The notes under the pieces: model-generated
What the model saw: the letters and a program-made list of their open reading frames with translations, nothing else
Told to the model about the DNA's origin: nothing
The model's database searches: none
Made by a program: the position numbers and the translations under genes
Source of the DNA: Pontibacter sp. HSC-36F09
Lineage (GTDB): Bacteria; Bacteroidota; Bacteroidia; Cytophagales; Hymenobacteraceae
NCBI RefSeq assembly: GCF_024171605.1
Contig: NZ_JALKAA010000001.1
Location: 682,001 to 746,000, forward strand
Length of the DNA stretch: 64,000 nucleotides
Reading direction: 5' to 3'
Shown: positions 42,800 through 52,595 of the stretch, in pieces
How the letters are laid out: every line of letters starts with the position of its first letter
Numbering within the stretch: position 1 is the first letter of the stretch

Positions 42800-43008
42800 A
42801 GTGTTATATTTTGGTTTTGAAAGAAAGATAAGCAATTGAGCAATATTCTACTACAAGATTATCAACCAATTAGCTAACGTATAAGGATCGTTTTGGATTG
42901 TACAGGCGAAGCAAAGGTTTTCGGAGTCCGCATACCTTCCTTTGCAGCACCCCGGCTTTTCTTGCGTATAGAAGGAAAAAGCTCAAAAAAGAGAAAGCCG
43001 CGGAACCT

Positions 43009-44364
43009 ATGCCTTCTTATAATCGAAACAGAAGAATCTCTAAGCGAAACGTACGCCTCCCCACACCCGGCACCGGTACGCAAAGTATGGGGCAGCCGCA
43101 AAGCTATGCCACTACTCCCACACGCAGAAACCTCCGCATCAGATTACGAAAAAGAAAACGCACCCGTGGCTCAGCCGTGAAAGGAGCCCAAAACCGACTA
43201 CGCAATTTCCGGCAAGCCTCACTTTTGGCCATGGCTATTACAGGCTTGATTCTGATGCTGTTTGCTCCAAGCGAGGCAGGTCTGGCACAGGATAATTACC
43301 CCGAAACGGTTGCAGTAGTGGAAGAGGTGGCAGTGCAGGACCTGGTGCCTGGCGGCACCGTTACAGAGGAGGTGGTAGTTAAGAAGAAAGGCTCCACCAA
43401 AGAGGCGACTGATGAGGCGATCGGGGCGCTGCAGGGGCTCTGGGAAGGCTTCATTTTCAACCTGCCTAAAATAATCATCGCTTTCATTACCCTTTTTTTG
43501 GCCTGGCTGACTGTGCGCATACTGCGGGCTATTCTGCACCGTACCATCGGCAAATGGCAGAGCGCCAGCGCCGTTATCTCCTTGGTTTCCATTGGCGTGT
43601 GGTTGCTGGCCATTGGGGTGGCAGTGAGCGTGGTGGCAGGCGATATCCGGGCGCTGGTCGGCTCTTTTGGCCTGATCGGCCTGGCCCTGTCGTGGTCGTT
43701 GCAGACACCCATCGAAAGTTTTACCGGCTGGCTCATGAACTCCTACCAGGGCTACTACCGGGTGGGCGACCGCATCCAGGTTGGCGAGGTGTTCGGCGAC
43801 GTCTACCGCATCGATTTTCTGACTACCACGGTTTGGGAGATCGGCGCGCCTTACCAGCCGGGTTTTGTGCGGGCCGAGCAGCCCACAGGCCGACTGGTCA
43901 CGTTCCCCAACAACGAAGTCCTGACGGGCTCTGTGATCAACCTGACCGCCGATTTCCCCTTTGTATGGGACGAACTGGATGTGGGTGTGGCCAACGAGTC
44001 CGATATGCCGCTCGCCATGGGGGTGGTCGAAAGTGTGGCGCTGGGGCTCCTGGGCGATTACATGAAAGGGCCAACCACCTCTTACGCCCAGCTACTGCAG
44101 CAGGCAGGCCTGGACAATACGGTGCCGGACAAGCCCCAGGTGTTTGTTTCCATGGATGAGTCGTGGACCAACATAACCATCCGCTACCTGGTGGGGGCAC
44201 GCGAGCGGCGCAAGTGGAAGAGTGAGCTCACGCTGCGCCTCACTATGGAGCTGAACAAGCCCGAGTATATAAATAAAATCATACCGGTATACCCACGGCA
44301 GCAGGTGCAGTTCATCAACCCCGATGGTACTCCTGCACAAACCAACTCCGGAAGCAGGGGTTAA
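43009..44364 (+). CDS. MscS-family mechanosensitive channel
   Basis: Probably 451 residues from the ATG at 43009 (MPSYNRNRRIS); an earlier ATG at 42898 adds 37 residues of low-confidence sequence. The N-terminal 60 residues are very basic. One hydrophobic segment lies at about residues 70-90, then three membrane segments, of which the last contains ALVGSFGLIGLALSWSLQTPIESFTGWLMN, the MscS pore helix and upper barrel signature. The beta domain follows (YRVGDRIQVGEVFGDVYRIDFLTT, VTFPNNEVLTGSVINLT). Such channels release solutes on hypo-osmotic shock. The basic N-terminal extension is unusual. Confidence 0.85.
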   Translation: MPSYNRNRRISKRNVRLPTPGTGTQSMGQPQSYATTPTRRNLRIRLRKRKRTRGSAVKGAQNRLRNFRQASLLAMAITGLILMLFAPSEAGLAQDNYPETVAVVEEVAVQDLVPGGTVTEEVVVKKKGSTKEATDEAIGALQGLWEGFIFNLPKIIIAFITLFLAWLTVRILRAILHRTIGKWQSASAVISLVSIGVWLLAIGVAVSVVAGDIRALVGSFGLIGLALSWSLQTPIESFTGWLMNSYQGYYRVGDRIQVGEVFGDVYRIDFLTTTVWEIGAPYQPGFVRAEQPTGRLVTFPNNEVLTGSVINLTADFPFVWDELDVGVANESDMPLAMGVVESVALGLLGDYMKGPTTSYAQLLQQAGLDNTVPDKPQVFVSMDESWTNITIRYLVGARERRKWKSELTLRLTMELNKPEYINKIIPVYPRQQVQFINPDGTPAQTNSGSRG

Positions 44365-44410
44365 TCCCAGAACACAACTATTTTACTATCAATAATTTAC
44401 AAAATTCAGA

Positions 44411-44438
44411 TTTGCTTCAGAATTGCACCGTATACTTG
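44411..44438 (+). promoter_or_regulatory. Probable promoter of the PepSY-like gene
   Basis: TTTG (44411-44414) and, 16 bases on, TATACTTG (44431-44438), which matches the Bacteroidota -7 consensus TAnnTTTG at 7 of 8 positions. The start codon is 37 bases downstream. Confidence 0.4.
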
Positions 44439-44474
44439 TAACATACCAATTTTTAAAACTTAAAATCTAGATTT

Positions 44475-44921
44475 ATGAAAAAGATACTAGTTGGATTTGC
44501 CTTCGTAATAGGCTCAGTTGTGGCAGTGCAGGCGCAGGACGTAGCCGAGAAAAATGTTCCGGAAGCTGTGAAAAGCGCGCTCTCTCAAAAGTATGCCAAC
44601 GCCACCGACCTGGATTGGGAAAAGCACGGTGAGAACTACGAGGCCGATTTTGATGTGAACCGCATCGACCACGCTGTTATGATCGACCCATCCGGCAAAA
44701 TACTGATGTCCAGACACGACTTGATGGAGAAAGACCTGCCACAGAATATACAAACTGCCATCAGCCAGAATTACAAAGGCATGCGCGTGGATGACATAGA
44801 GCAGGTTGAGAAAGACGGCAACACCTATTATCAGTTGGAGCTCGACCAGAAAGGAAAAGACAAAAAGATTGTGATGTCAAAAGACGGGAAAGAAGTAACC
44901 GACCCTGCCTATTGGGACTAA
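44475..44921 (+). CDS. PepSY-like periplasmic protein
   Basis: A 148-residue protein with a signal peptide (residues 1-21, ending VQAQ). Two PepSY-like repeats follow: VPEAVKSALSQKYANATDLDWEKHGENYEADF and LPQNIQTAISQNYKGMRVDDIEQVEKDGNTYYQLEL, each a helix plus two strands. The family is typical of Bacteroidota and is believed to be periplasmic; function unknown. The domain duplication is clear from the alternating helix-strand layout. Confidence 0.9.
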   Translation: MKKILVGFAFVIGSVVAVQAQDVAEKNVPEAVKSALSQKYANATDLDWEKHGENYEADFDVNRIDHAVMIDPSGKILMSRHDLMEKDLPQNIQTAISQNYKGMRVDDIEQVEKDGNTYYQLELDQKGKDKKIVMSKDGKEVTDPAYWD

Positions 44922-45103
44922 CCACTTGTCTTTTAAATACTACATGAGATGCCCGGAGCCACGCTTCGGGCATTTTTTTGACTTATACCTTAATTCCTAT
45001 ACCTGCCAGCTAATTGCCTGCTGCCTCCGGCGGAGGATACGCGATCTGTATACCTGCACTGAGTACGCCCGTAGGAAGAGAACCCGAACTCACTTTATCT
45101 TGC

Positions 45104-46861
45104 ATGCGCGTACTCTGGAATTACCTGCAGCCTCACCGTGGGCTGGTTATACTTTCTTTATTCCTGGCCGGCACCAGTCAGATACTGGCGCTGGTCGACC
45201 CGATCATTTTCGGAAAGATCATCGACAAGTACGCCACGCCGCCTTTTACCATGTCCAGCGAAGAACGGGTGAAGGGTGCGCTCTGGCTAATGCTGCTGGC
45301 CGTAGCGGTGGCACTGCTCTCGCGTTTGGCAAAGGCTTTTCAGGAGTATTTTACCAACCTGGTGGTGCAGAAATTCGGGGTACAGATCTTTAACGACGGC
45401 CTCAAACAGACACTCAAACTCTCTTACCAGGAGTATGCTGACCAGAACAGCGGCGAGACGCTTTCCATCCTGCAGCGGGTGCGGCGCGACACGGAGCGCT
45501 TCATCAACTCGTTCATCAACATCCTTTTTTCGTCTTTGGTAGGCGTGGGTTTTCTGGTGTGGTATGCTATCACCAAGCACTGGGCGCTTGTCCCGATCTT
45601 CCTCATCGGGATGGTGGTGCTTGGCGGTTTAACCAGTATACTGAGCGCCAAGATTAAGACCATGCAACGGTCCATCAACCGGGCCACGAACAAAATGTCG
45701 GGCGTGATCACAGAATCGCTGCGCAATATTGAGTTGGTGAAAAGTCTTGGTCTCACTTACCCCGAAATACGTCGTTTGCGTGAGCACACCGAGCGAATTT
45801 TCTCCCTCGAAATGGCCAAAGTCAAGCGCGTTCGTACCCTATCTTTTCTGCAGGGCACGGCCCTCAATCTGCTCAGGCAGTCCATTTTGTTCACACTGCT
45901 CTGGCTGATTTTCCGGGATGTGCTCACCACCGGCGAACTGATCTCAATGCAGTTTATCTCGGTCAGCATTTTCGGTCCGCTGCAGGATATGGGCACTATC
46001 ATCCTCACCTACCGCGAAGCAGAGGCCTCGCTCCACAATTTTGATGAACTAATGAACAAGCCTGTGGAAACCCGACCCGAATCGGCGATTAACGTGGGGC
46101 CACTGCAGCAACTGCGTTTCGAGAATGTAGTGTTCCGGCACAAAGGCGCGCCGCAGAACTCGGTGGACGGCATTTCCTTTGAGGCTAATACCGGCGACAC
46201 CGTTGCTTTCGTGGGGCCCTCGGGTTCGGGCAAGTCTACGCTGGTAAAGCTGCTGGTGGGGCTATACCTGCCAGCCAGCGGCGAGATCTACTACAACGGC
46301 ACGCCTGTGAAGGAAATCTGGCTGAATGAGGCGCGCCGGCAGCTGGGCTTCGTAACGCAGGAGACGAACCTGTTTTCGGGCACCATCAAGGAGAACCTGC
46401 AGTATGTGAAGCCGGACGCCACCGACGAAGAAGTGATCCGGGCGATGGAAAAGGCCTCCGCCACCCACCTGCTCACCCGCTCCGAGCAAGGTATCCATAC
46501 CCAGATAGGCGAAGGCGGCTTGAAGATGTCGGGTGGTGAGAAGCAACGCCTCTCCATTGCCCGTGCCCTCATCCGCAACCCACGCCTCCTCATTTTCGAC
46601 GAAGCCACCTCGGCCCTCGACTCGCTCACCGAAGAGGAAATTACGGCCACTGTGAAAGAAATATCGGCCCTGCGCGAACAGATCACCATCCTCATCGCCC
46701 ACCGCCTGAGCACCATCATGCACGCCGACACCATTTATGTGCTGGAAAAAGGCAAGATCGTGGAGCAGGGCAATCATGCTGAGCTGGTGGAGCAAAAAGG
46801 CCTGTACTACGCCATGTGGCGCCAGCAGATAGGCGAGCGCAAGGTGGAGCTGATACGGTAG
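45104..46861 (+). CDS. ABC transporter, fused permease and ATPase (exporter type)
   Basis: A 585-residue half-transporter from the ATG at 45104 (MRVLWNYLQPHR); upstream residues in the same frame do not resemble the family. The membrane domain has six segments (about residues 15-310), and the ATPase domain follows: Walker A GPSGSGKSTL (about 378), Q-loop VTQETN, signature MSGGEKQRLSIARAL, Walker B LLIFDEATSALDS, and the switch histidine in IAHRLST. It would act as a homodimer. The closest families export lipids or peptides; the substrate is not shown. Confidence 0.93.
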   Translation: MRVLWNYLQPHRGLVILSLFLAGTSQILALVDPIIFGKIIDKYATPPFTMSSEERVKGALWLMLLAVAVALLSRLAKAFQEYFTNLVVQKFGVQIFNDGLKQTLKLSYQEYADQNSGETLSILQRVRRDTERFINSFINILFSSLVGVGFLVWYAITKHWALVPIFLIGMVVLGGLTSILSAKIKTMQRSINRATNKMSGVITESLRNIELVKSLGLTYPEIRRLREHTERIFSLEMAKVKRVRTLSFLQGTALNLLRQSILFTLLWLIFRDVLTTGELISMQFISVSIFGPLQDMGTIILTYREAEASLHNFDELMNKPVETRPESAINVGPLQQLRFENVVFRHKGAPQNSVDGISFEANTGDTVAFVGPSGSGKSTLVKLLVGLYLPASGEIYYNGTPVKEIWLNEARRQLGFVTQETNLFSGTIKENLQYVKPDATDEEVIRAMEKASATHLLTRSEQGIHTQIGEGGLKMSGGEKQRLSIARALIRNPRLLIFDEATSALDSLTEEEITATVKEISALREQITILIAHRLSTIMHADTIYVLEKGKIVEQGNHAELVEQKGLYYAMWRQQIGERKVELIR

Positions 46862-47048
46862 GTCGCGCAGCGCCTGATCTACCTGTGAGTTTGTTCCGGC
46901 ACCTATGAATCTCGTCATGCAACAGGTATAGCTTTCACAAAAGCAATTTCAGAATATCCATTTATACCTGCTGCAACACGGTGGATTGCAACTTTATACC
47001 TGCAGCTCAGGTATGCAAAGCAACAAATCAGAAATGAAGCTTATACCT

Positions 47049-47678
47049 ATGAAACGATACCTACCAGCCATCGCCGGTCTGCTGGCGCTTGCTTCCTGCG
47101 GCTCCGACTCGGCAGACGGCAACTACAACCGCGCTGCTGACGATGACCTTATCGAAAGCCAGATCGATTCCGACACCAAAACTTCTATCGACAGCGTGGC
47201 CCGCGCCACCGACGAAGGCGCTATTCTGCACCCACTCCCCGACACGCTGACTACCCTGCTGCAACAGCGCCAGCCGCAGGCAGAAGTGGCTGTTCTGACA
47301 GACCAAACCATGTCCAACCGCACGCGGCATGTCGACAATCCGGTATACTTGCGCGGTAACCTCAACGACAACCGTAATCCCGATTATGCGGTGCAGGTGC
47401 TGCAGAACGACTCTATCCACATCCTGGCTTTTCTGGATTACGGCACACCGCAGGTACGTGAAATGAAAGTGGCGGCCTATCCGTCGCAGCAGCTGAACGA
47501 CCGCAGGTATAGCAACCTGCAACTCAGGCTGGCACCGCAGGATTCGCTTGTGCGCAACCCGCGTCAACAGCAGTTCACCAACCTTAAGACTGATGGTGTG
47601 TCCGTGCTGGATGGCAATCGCACGACGCTATACCTGTTGCAGAACAACCGTTTTATACCTTTCGATGCGCAGCAGTAA
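47049..47678 (+). CDS. Unknown lipoprotein (209 aa)
   Basis: Starting at 47049, MKRYLPAIAGLLALASC forms a lipoprotein signal with the Cys at residue 17. The mature part is acidic and Asp/Asn/Gln-rich near the N-terminus and contains repeated short beta-type segments (NPVYLRGNLNDNRNPDYAVQVLQND...). I do not recognise a family. Its start lies 7 bases after a TATACCT word and 187 bases after the ABC transporter. It is probably anchored at the outer membrane. Confidence 0.7.
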   Translation: MKRYLPAIAGLLALASCGSDSADGNYNRAADDDLIESQIDSDTKTSIDSVARATDEGAILHPLPDTLTTLLQQRQPQAEVAVLTDQTMSNRTRHVDNPVYLRGNLNDNRNPDYAVQVLQNDSIHILAFLDYGTPQVREMKVAAYPSQQLNDRRYSNLQLRLAPQDSLVRNPRQQQFTNLKTDGVSVLDGNRTTLYLLQNNRFIPFDAQQ

Positions 47679-47744
47679 GGTATAGCGCCGGCTTATCCGT
47701 AAATTGCAGGCGCTATACCTTGCTTTTATACCTGCTACCCGCTT

Positions 47745-48818
47745 ATGCCTGCTTTTAAGTCTGACAAACCTGTTCCTTCGCTCACGCCACAGATCACCTC
47801 CCCGGACCAGCGCAGGCTGAGCCAACTGCAGCAGGAGTTCAACAGGAAAGTAGCCCAGATAGAGCAGCTGAAGCAGGAACTGGCGACACGCCGCGACAGC
47901 ATGGACCTTGCTCAGAAGCGCATCGAAAAAGATCTGCGCCCCATCATTATGCAGCAGGTGGCACAGCGCGTGGAGTTAGCCCATTTGCTCGATGATGCCT
48001 TTGCCTTGCCCTTGTTCAGCTTCAGGGAGAAAGAGAAACTTGCCCAACTGATTGCCAGCATCGCATTTGATCTGATCCAGAATTACGAGCGCAAAGACTT
48101 AATTGGCCTGCACGATCGGTATGCCGAGGTACTGTATGCCGAGCGTGATGCATACCTGACTGAAGAGGATGATTTTCCGGAGGAAGGTATAGCCGAAGAG
48201 GAAGCAGCTATACCTGACAACTGGGATGAGCTCGATGAGTTTGAGCGCATACAGGCACAACTGGACCGTGAAGAGGAAGAGCGGGAACGGGCCAGGCAAA
48301 ACCGCCAGAAAGGCCGCAAGACCAAAGCCCAGCAGGAAAAAGAGGCGAAAGCGAAGGCTGAACTCAGCAACATCAGCAAGGCCAGTCGCCGCGTGTACAC
48401 TGACCTGGCCAAGCAGCTGCACCCCGACAAAGAGCGTGACGAAACCAAACGTGCCTGGAAAGAAGAAGCCATGAAGCGCGTGACGCAAGCCTACCACCAC
48501 GACGACTTCTTCGAGCTGCTACGCCTGCAAATGGAGTTTCTGCAGGAACAAGGCCAGGCACTCGACAAACTGCCCGACGAGCAGCTAGCTTACTACATCA
48601 AGATCCTGAACGACCAGCTAAGTGAGTTGCAGGCAGAACTACACGGTTTCATCTCTGGCCCGAATGCCAGCTTTTACGATCGCTTCTGCGGCAGCCAAAA
48701 GCAGATGAACCAGAAATTTAAGCAGGCAAAGGAAGGTTTAACTTATGAACTGGAGCAGCTGAAGCAGAATTTGCGCATGCTGCAGGACCCTGTGCAGATC
48801 AAAGTCATTCTAAAATAG
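47745..48818 (+). CDS. J-domain-like protein with long coiled coils
   Basis: A 357-residue soluble protein. An N-terminal coiled coil (about residues 20-75) is followed by a helical middle, a charged EEE/ERARQNRQKGRK linker (about 170-210), and a J-domain-like module containing YTDLAKQLHPDKERDE, where HPD is the DnaK-stimulating motif; then more helices to the end. The motif lies inside the protein, not at its N-terminus as in DnaJ. It would recruit an Hsp70 to an unknown client. It starts 66 bases after the lipoprotein gene. Confidence 0.75.
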   Translation: MPAFKSDKPVPSLTPQITSPDQRRLSQLQQEFNRKVAQIEQLKQELATRRDSMDLAQKRIEKDLRPIIMQQVAQRVELAHLLDDAFALPLFSFREKEKLAQLIASIAFDLIQNYERKDLIGLHDRYAEVLYAERDAYLTEEDDFPEEGIAEEEAAIPDNWDELDEFERIQAQLDREEEERERARQNRQKGRKTKAQQEKEAKAKAELSNISKASRRVYTDLAKQLHPDKERDETKRAWKEEAMKRVTQAYHHDDFFELLRLQMEFLQEQGQALDKLPDEQLAYYIKILNDQLSELQAELHGFISGPNASFYDRFCGSQKQMNQKFKQAKEGLTYELEQLKQNLRMLQDPVQIKVILK

Positions 48819-48873
48819 AACAGCCGCTCACTTGTCTCCCTGACTTGTGAGCGGCTGCTTTAAAATTTCCCTG

Positions 48874-50268
48874 CTACTTAAAAGATACCACCGCCAGATC
48901 GGCTAGCTCCATCCGCGACTGTAGCAGGATGCCGTACTTCGTTTTCAGGTCTTCCTTTGCCTGCTCAAAGTCGCTTTTAGGCAGTTTGAAGTTATACTTA
49001 CCCGATTCCAGGAGTTCTCTTTTCGCAATAAGCCCTACCTTGAAATTCTTTTCGATAGCGCCCACTAACTCGCCCAAGGTTACGTTCTCGAATGTAATGC
49101 CTTCTTCGTTATACATCACCGTAGACTTCCCAATGTCTGCCACAGCGTTTGTTGCCAGCAGGCTCGAATCGGCAATCGCCACGTCCCAGGCATCCTGTTT
49201 CTGTGTGCGGTAGGTTACATCAAACTTATAGACTTCCTGCAGTTGCTCCAGCACCAGTTGCTTGTTTTGCTTTATGTCTTTGGAGGCCGCATGGGTTTTA
49301 AAATGCAGATCTATGGCTGTGTACTGATGTCGCTTTTTGTCAAGTTCTACAAGAGATTCCTCTTTATCCAGCAGCGCCAGGATAACATCGTGTAGCTTTT
49401 GGTTTTCAAACCCAATCGAGTCGGGGCCAATAAATTTAGAGGCCAGGGCTGTCTGGTCGTGGCGCACGTACTCATCTACCTGTAAGGTATAGTTCTCGTT
49501 TTGAAGATCTAATCTTTCGAAGCTACTCATCGTGGCCAGCGCCATACCAAAAAACAGTGCATTGTGACCTGCATGCAGAAAGTATCCCCAGAAAAAGCCG
49601 TGCTTCACCCGCATATATCCTATCAGCATGCCTCCTATCACTTGGGGCGCGATCAGAATCGGGATAAGCAGTACAGCCGCCGAAGCGTAGTTGAAGTCGG
49701 TGAAATTAGTAATATGGATAAGGCCAAAAGCGAAGGCCACCAGGTAAAAGAAGATGCCGTATACCTTACTCCACACCTTTTCAAGAAAGCTAGTTACTGC
49801 GTCGCCGTTTAGTGCGTACAATACCAGTGCTATTCCCAATATAACCCATACACCTATGGCGCCCTCCAAGGGCAGCAGCGAGTAAGCCAGCACGCCTAGT
49901 GCAATCGCCGCCACAAAAGCCAGCAAGGCCATATAGCCACTTTTAAACCGCAATCCATAGCGGAAAATCAGCTCCTCGAGCAATGGCACCGCCAGCACGC
50001 CCAATAATAGGAAAGCCCAAACCGGGAAAGAGCGCATCATTTCGAGCACAGCATGGGTGTTACCAGTATCCCAACCTATCATTTCTATGAGTTGGCTTAT
50101 ACCTGTAAAAGCAAACGTGAGCAGCACATCAATCAAAAGCACATACAACAGTATGCGCAACTTGATGGAGCGGCTATCAACAGCAGCAGGCTGATCTTTC
50201 GGATTCTTTAGAAAAAGCCAGATGTCGGAGGCAGTTTGTTTTAGCTGGAGGGTAAAGGATTGAAGCAT
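48874..50268 (-). CDS. CPBP intramembrane protease fused to a DUF4974/STN-like domain
   Basis: A 464-residue protein. The first 260 residues form about eight membrane segments with the CPBP (Abi) protease motifs: EELIFR (E98, E99, R103), FGLIH (H185) and HAGHNALFF (about 239-247). After a linker, the last about 200 residues are soluble; the terminal part (ITFENVTLGELVGAIEKNF... KLPKSDFEQAKEDLKTKYGI) resembles the secretin/TonB short N-terminal (STN) domain or the DUF4974 domain of FecR anti-sigma factors. This fusion is unusual. The substrate is unknown. Confidence 0.8.
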   Translation of the reverse strand: MLQSFTLQLKQTASDIWLFLKNPKDQPAAVDSRSIKLRILLYVLLIDVLLTFAFTGISQLIEMIGWDTGNTHAVLEMMRSFPVWAFLLLGVLAVPLLEELIFRYGLRFKSGYMALLAFVAAIALGVLAYSLLPLEGAIGVWVILGIALVLYALNGDAVTSFLEKVWSKVYGIFFYLVAFAFGLIHITNFTDFNYASAAVLLIPILIAPQVIGGMLIGYMRVKHGFFWGYFLHAGHNALFFGMALATMSSFERLDLQNENYTLQVDEYVRHDQTALASKFIGPDSIGFENQKLHDVILALLDKEESLVELDKKRHQYTAIDLHFKTHAASKDIKQNKQLVLEQLQEVYKFDVTYRTQKQDAWDVAIADSSLLATNAVADIGKSTVMYNEEGITFENVTLGELVGAIEKNFKVGLIAKRELLESGKYNFKLPKSDFEQAKEDLKTKYGILLQSRMELADLAVVSFK

Positions 50269-50371
50269 GGAATAAAGATAGAGCTACTGTTGCACTAATT
50301 GCAGTCTAAATATATATAATTCTGCCTATACTTCTATGAATTCCTGCTGTTAATCTTTGTCCTGGTGCGTG

Positions 50372-51166
50372 CTATACCTGCAGGTAGTTTTCCATGGTGT
50401 CGATCACCTCTAACGGAGAGCTCAGATTCGGACAGTGCCCTGTCGCTTTCAGGTGCACCAGCGTAGAGTTTTTGATTGCTTTATGCACGTAATTGCCAAC
50501 TTCTTCCGGCGCAATAATATCATCAGCACACTGCATAATCAGGGCCTCGGTCTGCAGTTTAGGAAGGTCCGGGCGATTGTCTGACAGAAAGGTGACATGG
50601 GCAAAGTGCCTGGCAATATCGGGGTCGGTATTGCAGAAACTCTCTATCAATTCTTCCCCCAGCGAGGGCTTATCCGGGTTTCCCATAATCAGGGGAGCAA
50701 ACGTATCGGCCCAAAGCGTATAGTCGCGCTCCATATATTCCAACATCGACAGGATGTCGGCCCGGTCGAACCCACCGATGTAGTTTTTGTCATTGATGTA
50801 GCAGGGCGACGGACCGATCAGGATGAGTTTGCTGAACAAGGCAGGTGTTTTGATCGCGCTGAGCACCCCCATCATGGCACTCACCGAGTGCCCTACAAAG
50901 ATCACATCCTGCAAATCCAGGAAATCGATTATTTCCAGGATGTCGGTTGCATAGCCATGCAGGGTGTTATACTTCACGGTATTGTATGCAGCAAGATCGG
51001 AGTTACCGGCCCCCACGTGGTCGAACAGAACGATTTTATAATGCTGCTGAAAAGCCGGTGTCACAAAACGCCACATATTCTGATCGCAGCCAAAGCCATG
51101 ACCGAACACAAGCGGCTTCTCCCCCTTTCCGGAGATATTGATATTATTTCGTTTGATCACATCCAT
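50372..51166 (-). CDS. RsbQ/KAI2-like alpha/beta hydrolase
   Basis: A 264-residue soluble hydrolase of the RsbQ family. The nucleophile is S94 in VGHSVSAMM, the catalytic Asp is near 216 (QCADDIIAP), and the His is in ATGHCPNLSSP near 244. The HGFGCDQNMWRFV and FDHVGAGNSD segments are characteristic of RsbQ. In Bacillus RsbQ works with the PAS phosphatase RsbP in stress signalling; no rsbP-like neighbour is visible here. The product may hydrolyse a small lactone-like ligand, by analogy with plant relatives. Confidence 0.88.
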   Translation of the reverse strand: MDVIKRNNINISGKGEKPLVFGHGFGCDQNMWRFVTPAFQQHYKIVLFDHVGAGNSDLAAYNTVKYNTLHGYATDILEIIDFLDLQDVIFVGHSVSAMMGVLSAIKTPALFSKLILIGPSPCYINDKNYIGGFDRADILSMLEYMERDYTLWADTFAPLIMGNPDKPSLGEELIESFCNTDPDIARHFAHVTFLSDNRPDLPKLQTEALIMQCADDIIAPEEVGNYVHKAIKNSTLVHLKATGHCPNLSSPLEVIDTMENYLQV

Positions 51167-51467
51167 TGCAGCTTGCTATAGTTGCCCCTCCTAACTGTAC
51201 TATAGGTATAACGAGAGCCCATTACAGCCTTAAACAACACTTCCTACCATGACTATACGAATTTTCAACAGGCCTAATCCAAAGCAACTCATAAGACAGA
51301 TTAAAACTAAGACCAATGGGAAACCACTTAATGAAGCCGCCTTATAAAGATTAACCGCATGGAAAGGTAGCACTTCAAGAGTTTGCAATGGAGCCAAAGC
51401 CTATCTGGGGCAACAGAGTTAAGGACTAGGCGGGAGAAAAGAAACTAATTAAATTACATGGAAGCTT
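51167..51467. other. Intergenic region, nothing recognised
   Basis: About 300 bases of mid-to-low GC. One AGGTATA word lies near 51206. A 32-codon open frame from 51249 has no family resemblance or ribosome-binding site. Confidence 0.4.
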
Positions 51468-52217
51468 CTATCTTACTCGCTCCAATACACAGTAAATATT
51501 GTATGTAAAGTATTCCCGCATAAATGGGAAATTTGAGAAGACTTTGAACATTTTCATAGAGAGCTTGTCACTAACATTGGTTCTGAAATCAGTCACCACC
51601 ATACCCTCTACGCTATTAAACATGTTGATATATTCTTGAAGAGAATAGCCATTTAAGCCTAGCTCATAAATGTTCTGTACCTTCTCCTGGCGGTTCTTGT
51701 TGATCTTATCCAGATAATACTGCTCCCCAAATATAATGTGTGTCCAGGGTAGTTTGTGCTGCAGTCTACGGTGGTCACCCCACGGTGAGTTATACAGAGG
51801 GCCAAACCCTGTTACGATCTTCCCTCCAATTTTTAATTTATCCCGCATGTCTGCTAGCAATACATCCAGACTAAGAATATGCTCAAATGATGCTTTGGAT
51901 ATGATCAGGTCAAACCCTTCGTCAGGCAGATCTTTTAGGTTGCAACAAACAAAACTAATGCGGTCAGCTATCTCGGGGTACTCGCTCTGTACTATTTCCC
52001 GAGCATCCTCTATTCGGTTCGGTTCTATATCGACACCTACTACTTGACTGGCGCCTCGTTGCGCCATGTCTACTGTAAGCGCTCCATACCCACAACCAAG
52101 GTCGATTACCCTCATTCCCTCATACTTTATATCCGGAAATCGCTCTATAAATATAGGGTTCTTAGAGTTTTTCTCACTCAAGAAATGCTTCATCTGTTTT
52201 ATAGCCCGTGTTGTCAT
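51468..52217 (-). CDS. SAM-dependent class I methyltransferase
   Basis: A 249-residue methyltransferase. The SAM-binding motif I is VIDLGCGYGALTVDMAQRG (about residues 36-54), followed by the acidic end of strand 2 (GVDIEPN), motif II (FVCCNLKDLP) and FDLIISKASFEHI. The methyl acceptor is not indicated. The gene is AT-richer than typical backbone genes, and the flanking 378 bases on one side are also AT-rich, so this small region may have been acquired. Confidence 0.88.
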   Translation of the reverse strand: MTTRAIKQMKHFLSEKNSKNPIFIERFPDIKYEGMRVIDLGCGYGALTVDMAQRGASQVVGVDIEPNRIEDAREIVQSEYPEIADRISFVCCNLKDLPDEGFDLIISKASFEHILSLDVLLADMRDKLKIGGKIVTGFGPLYNSPWGDHRRLQHKLPWTHIIFGEQYYLDKINKNRQEKVQNIYELGLNGYSLQEYINMFNSVEGMVVTDFRTNVSDKLSMKMFKVFSNFPFMREYFTYNIYCVLERVR

Positions 52218-52595
52218 ACTATTATTTTTTAGGTTAATAATCTAAGTACATCCTCTCTAGTTCTACCTGTCCTGATACAAAACCACATCATACCACTTTC
52301 TCTTAGCTAAATTTGACTTAGTTGCCGGGATAGCCTGATCCTTTAAAATCACGTTTTAGCTATTTAGTTGCTAAATATTTATGCTTAACAAATCCGCAAT
52401 ACTTAAACTATTCCAATATATTATTTAACAATAGATGATAATTAATTTAAACAAATTACGATAAACGCAATTTTATGTTTTAAAAATACAAATAATAACG
52501 AATACTAATGAACCATGACGATGAATATCACTTGGTTTTGAAAATGCAATAGATTAGGTGCTCCCTAATGTTTGCGTAAGAGAAGTGACTTGAGG
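52218..52595. other. AT-rich intergenic region
   Basis: 378 bases, very AT-rich between 52360 and 52510, with no gene. No AGGTATA word is present. I see no structured RNA or repeat. It could be a regulatory region upstream of the methyltransferase. Confidence 0.4.
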
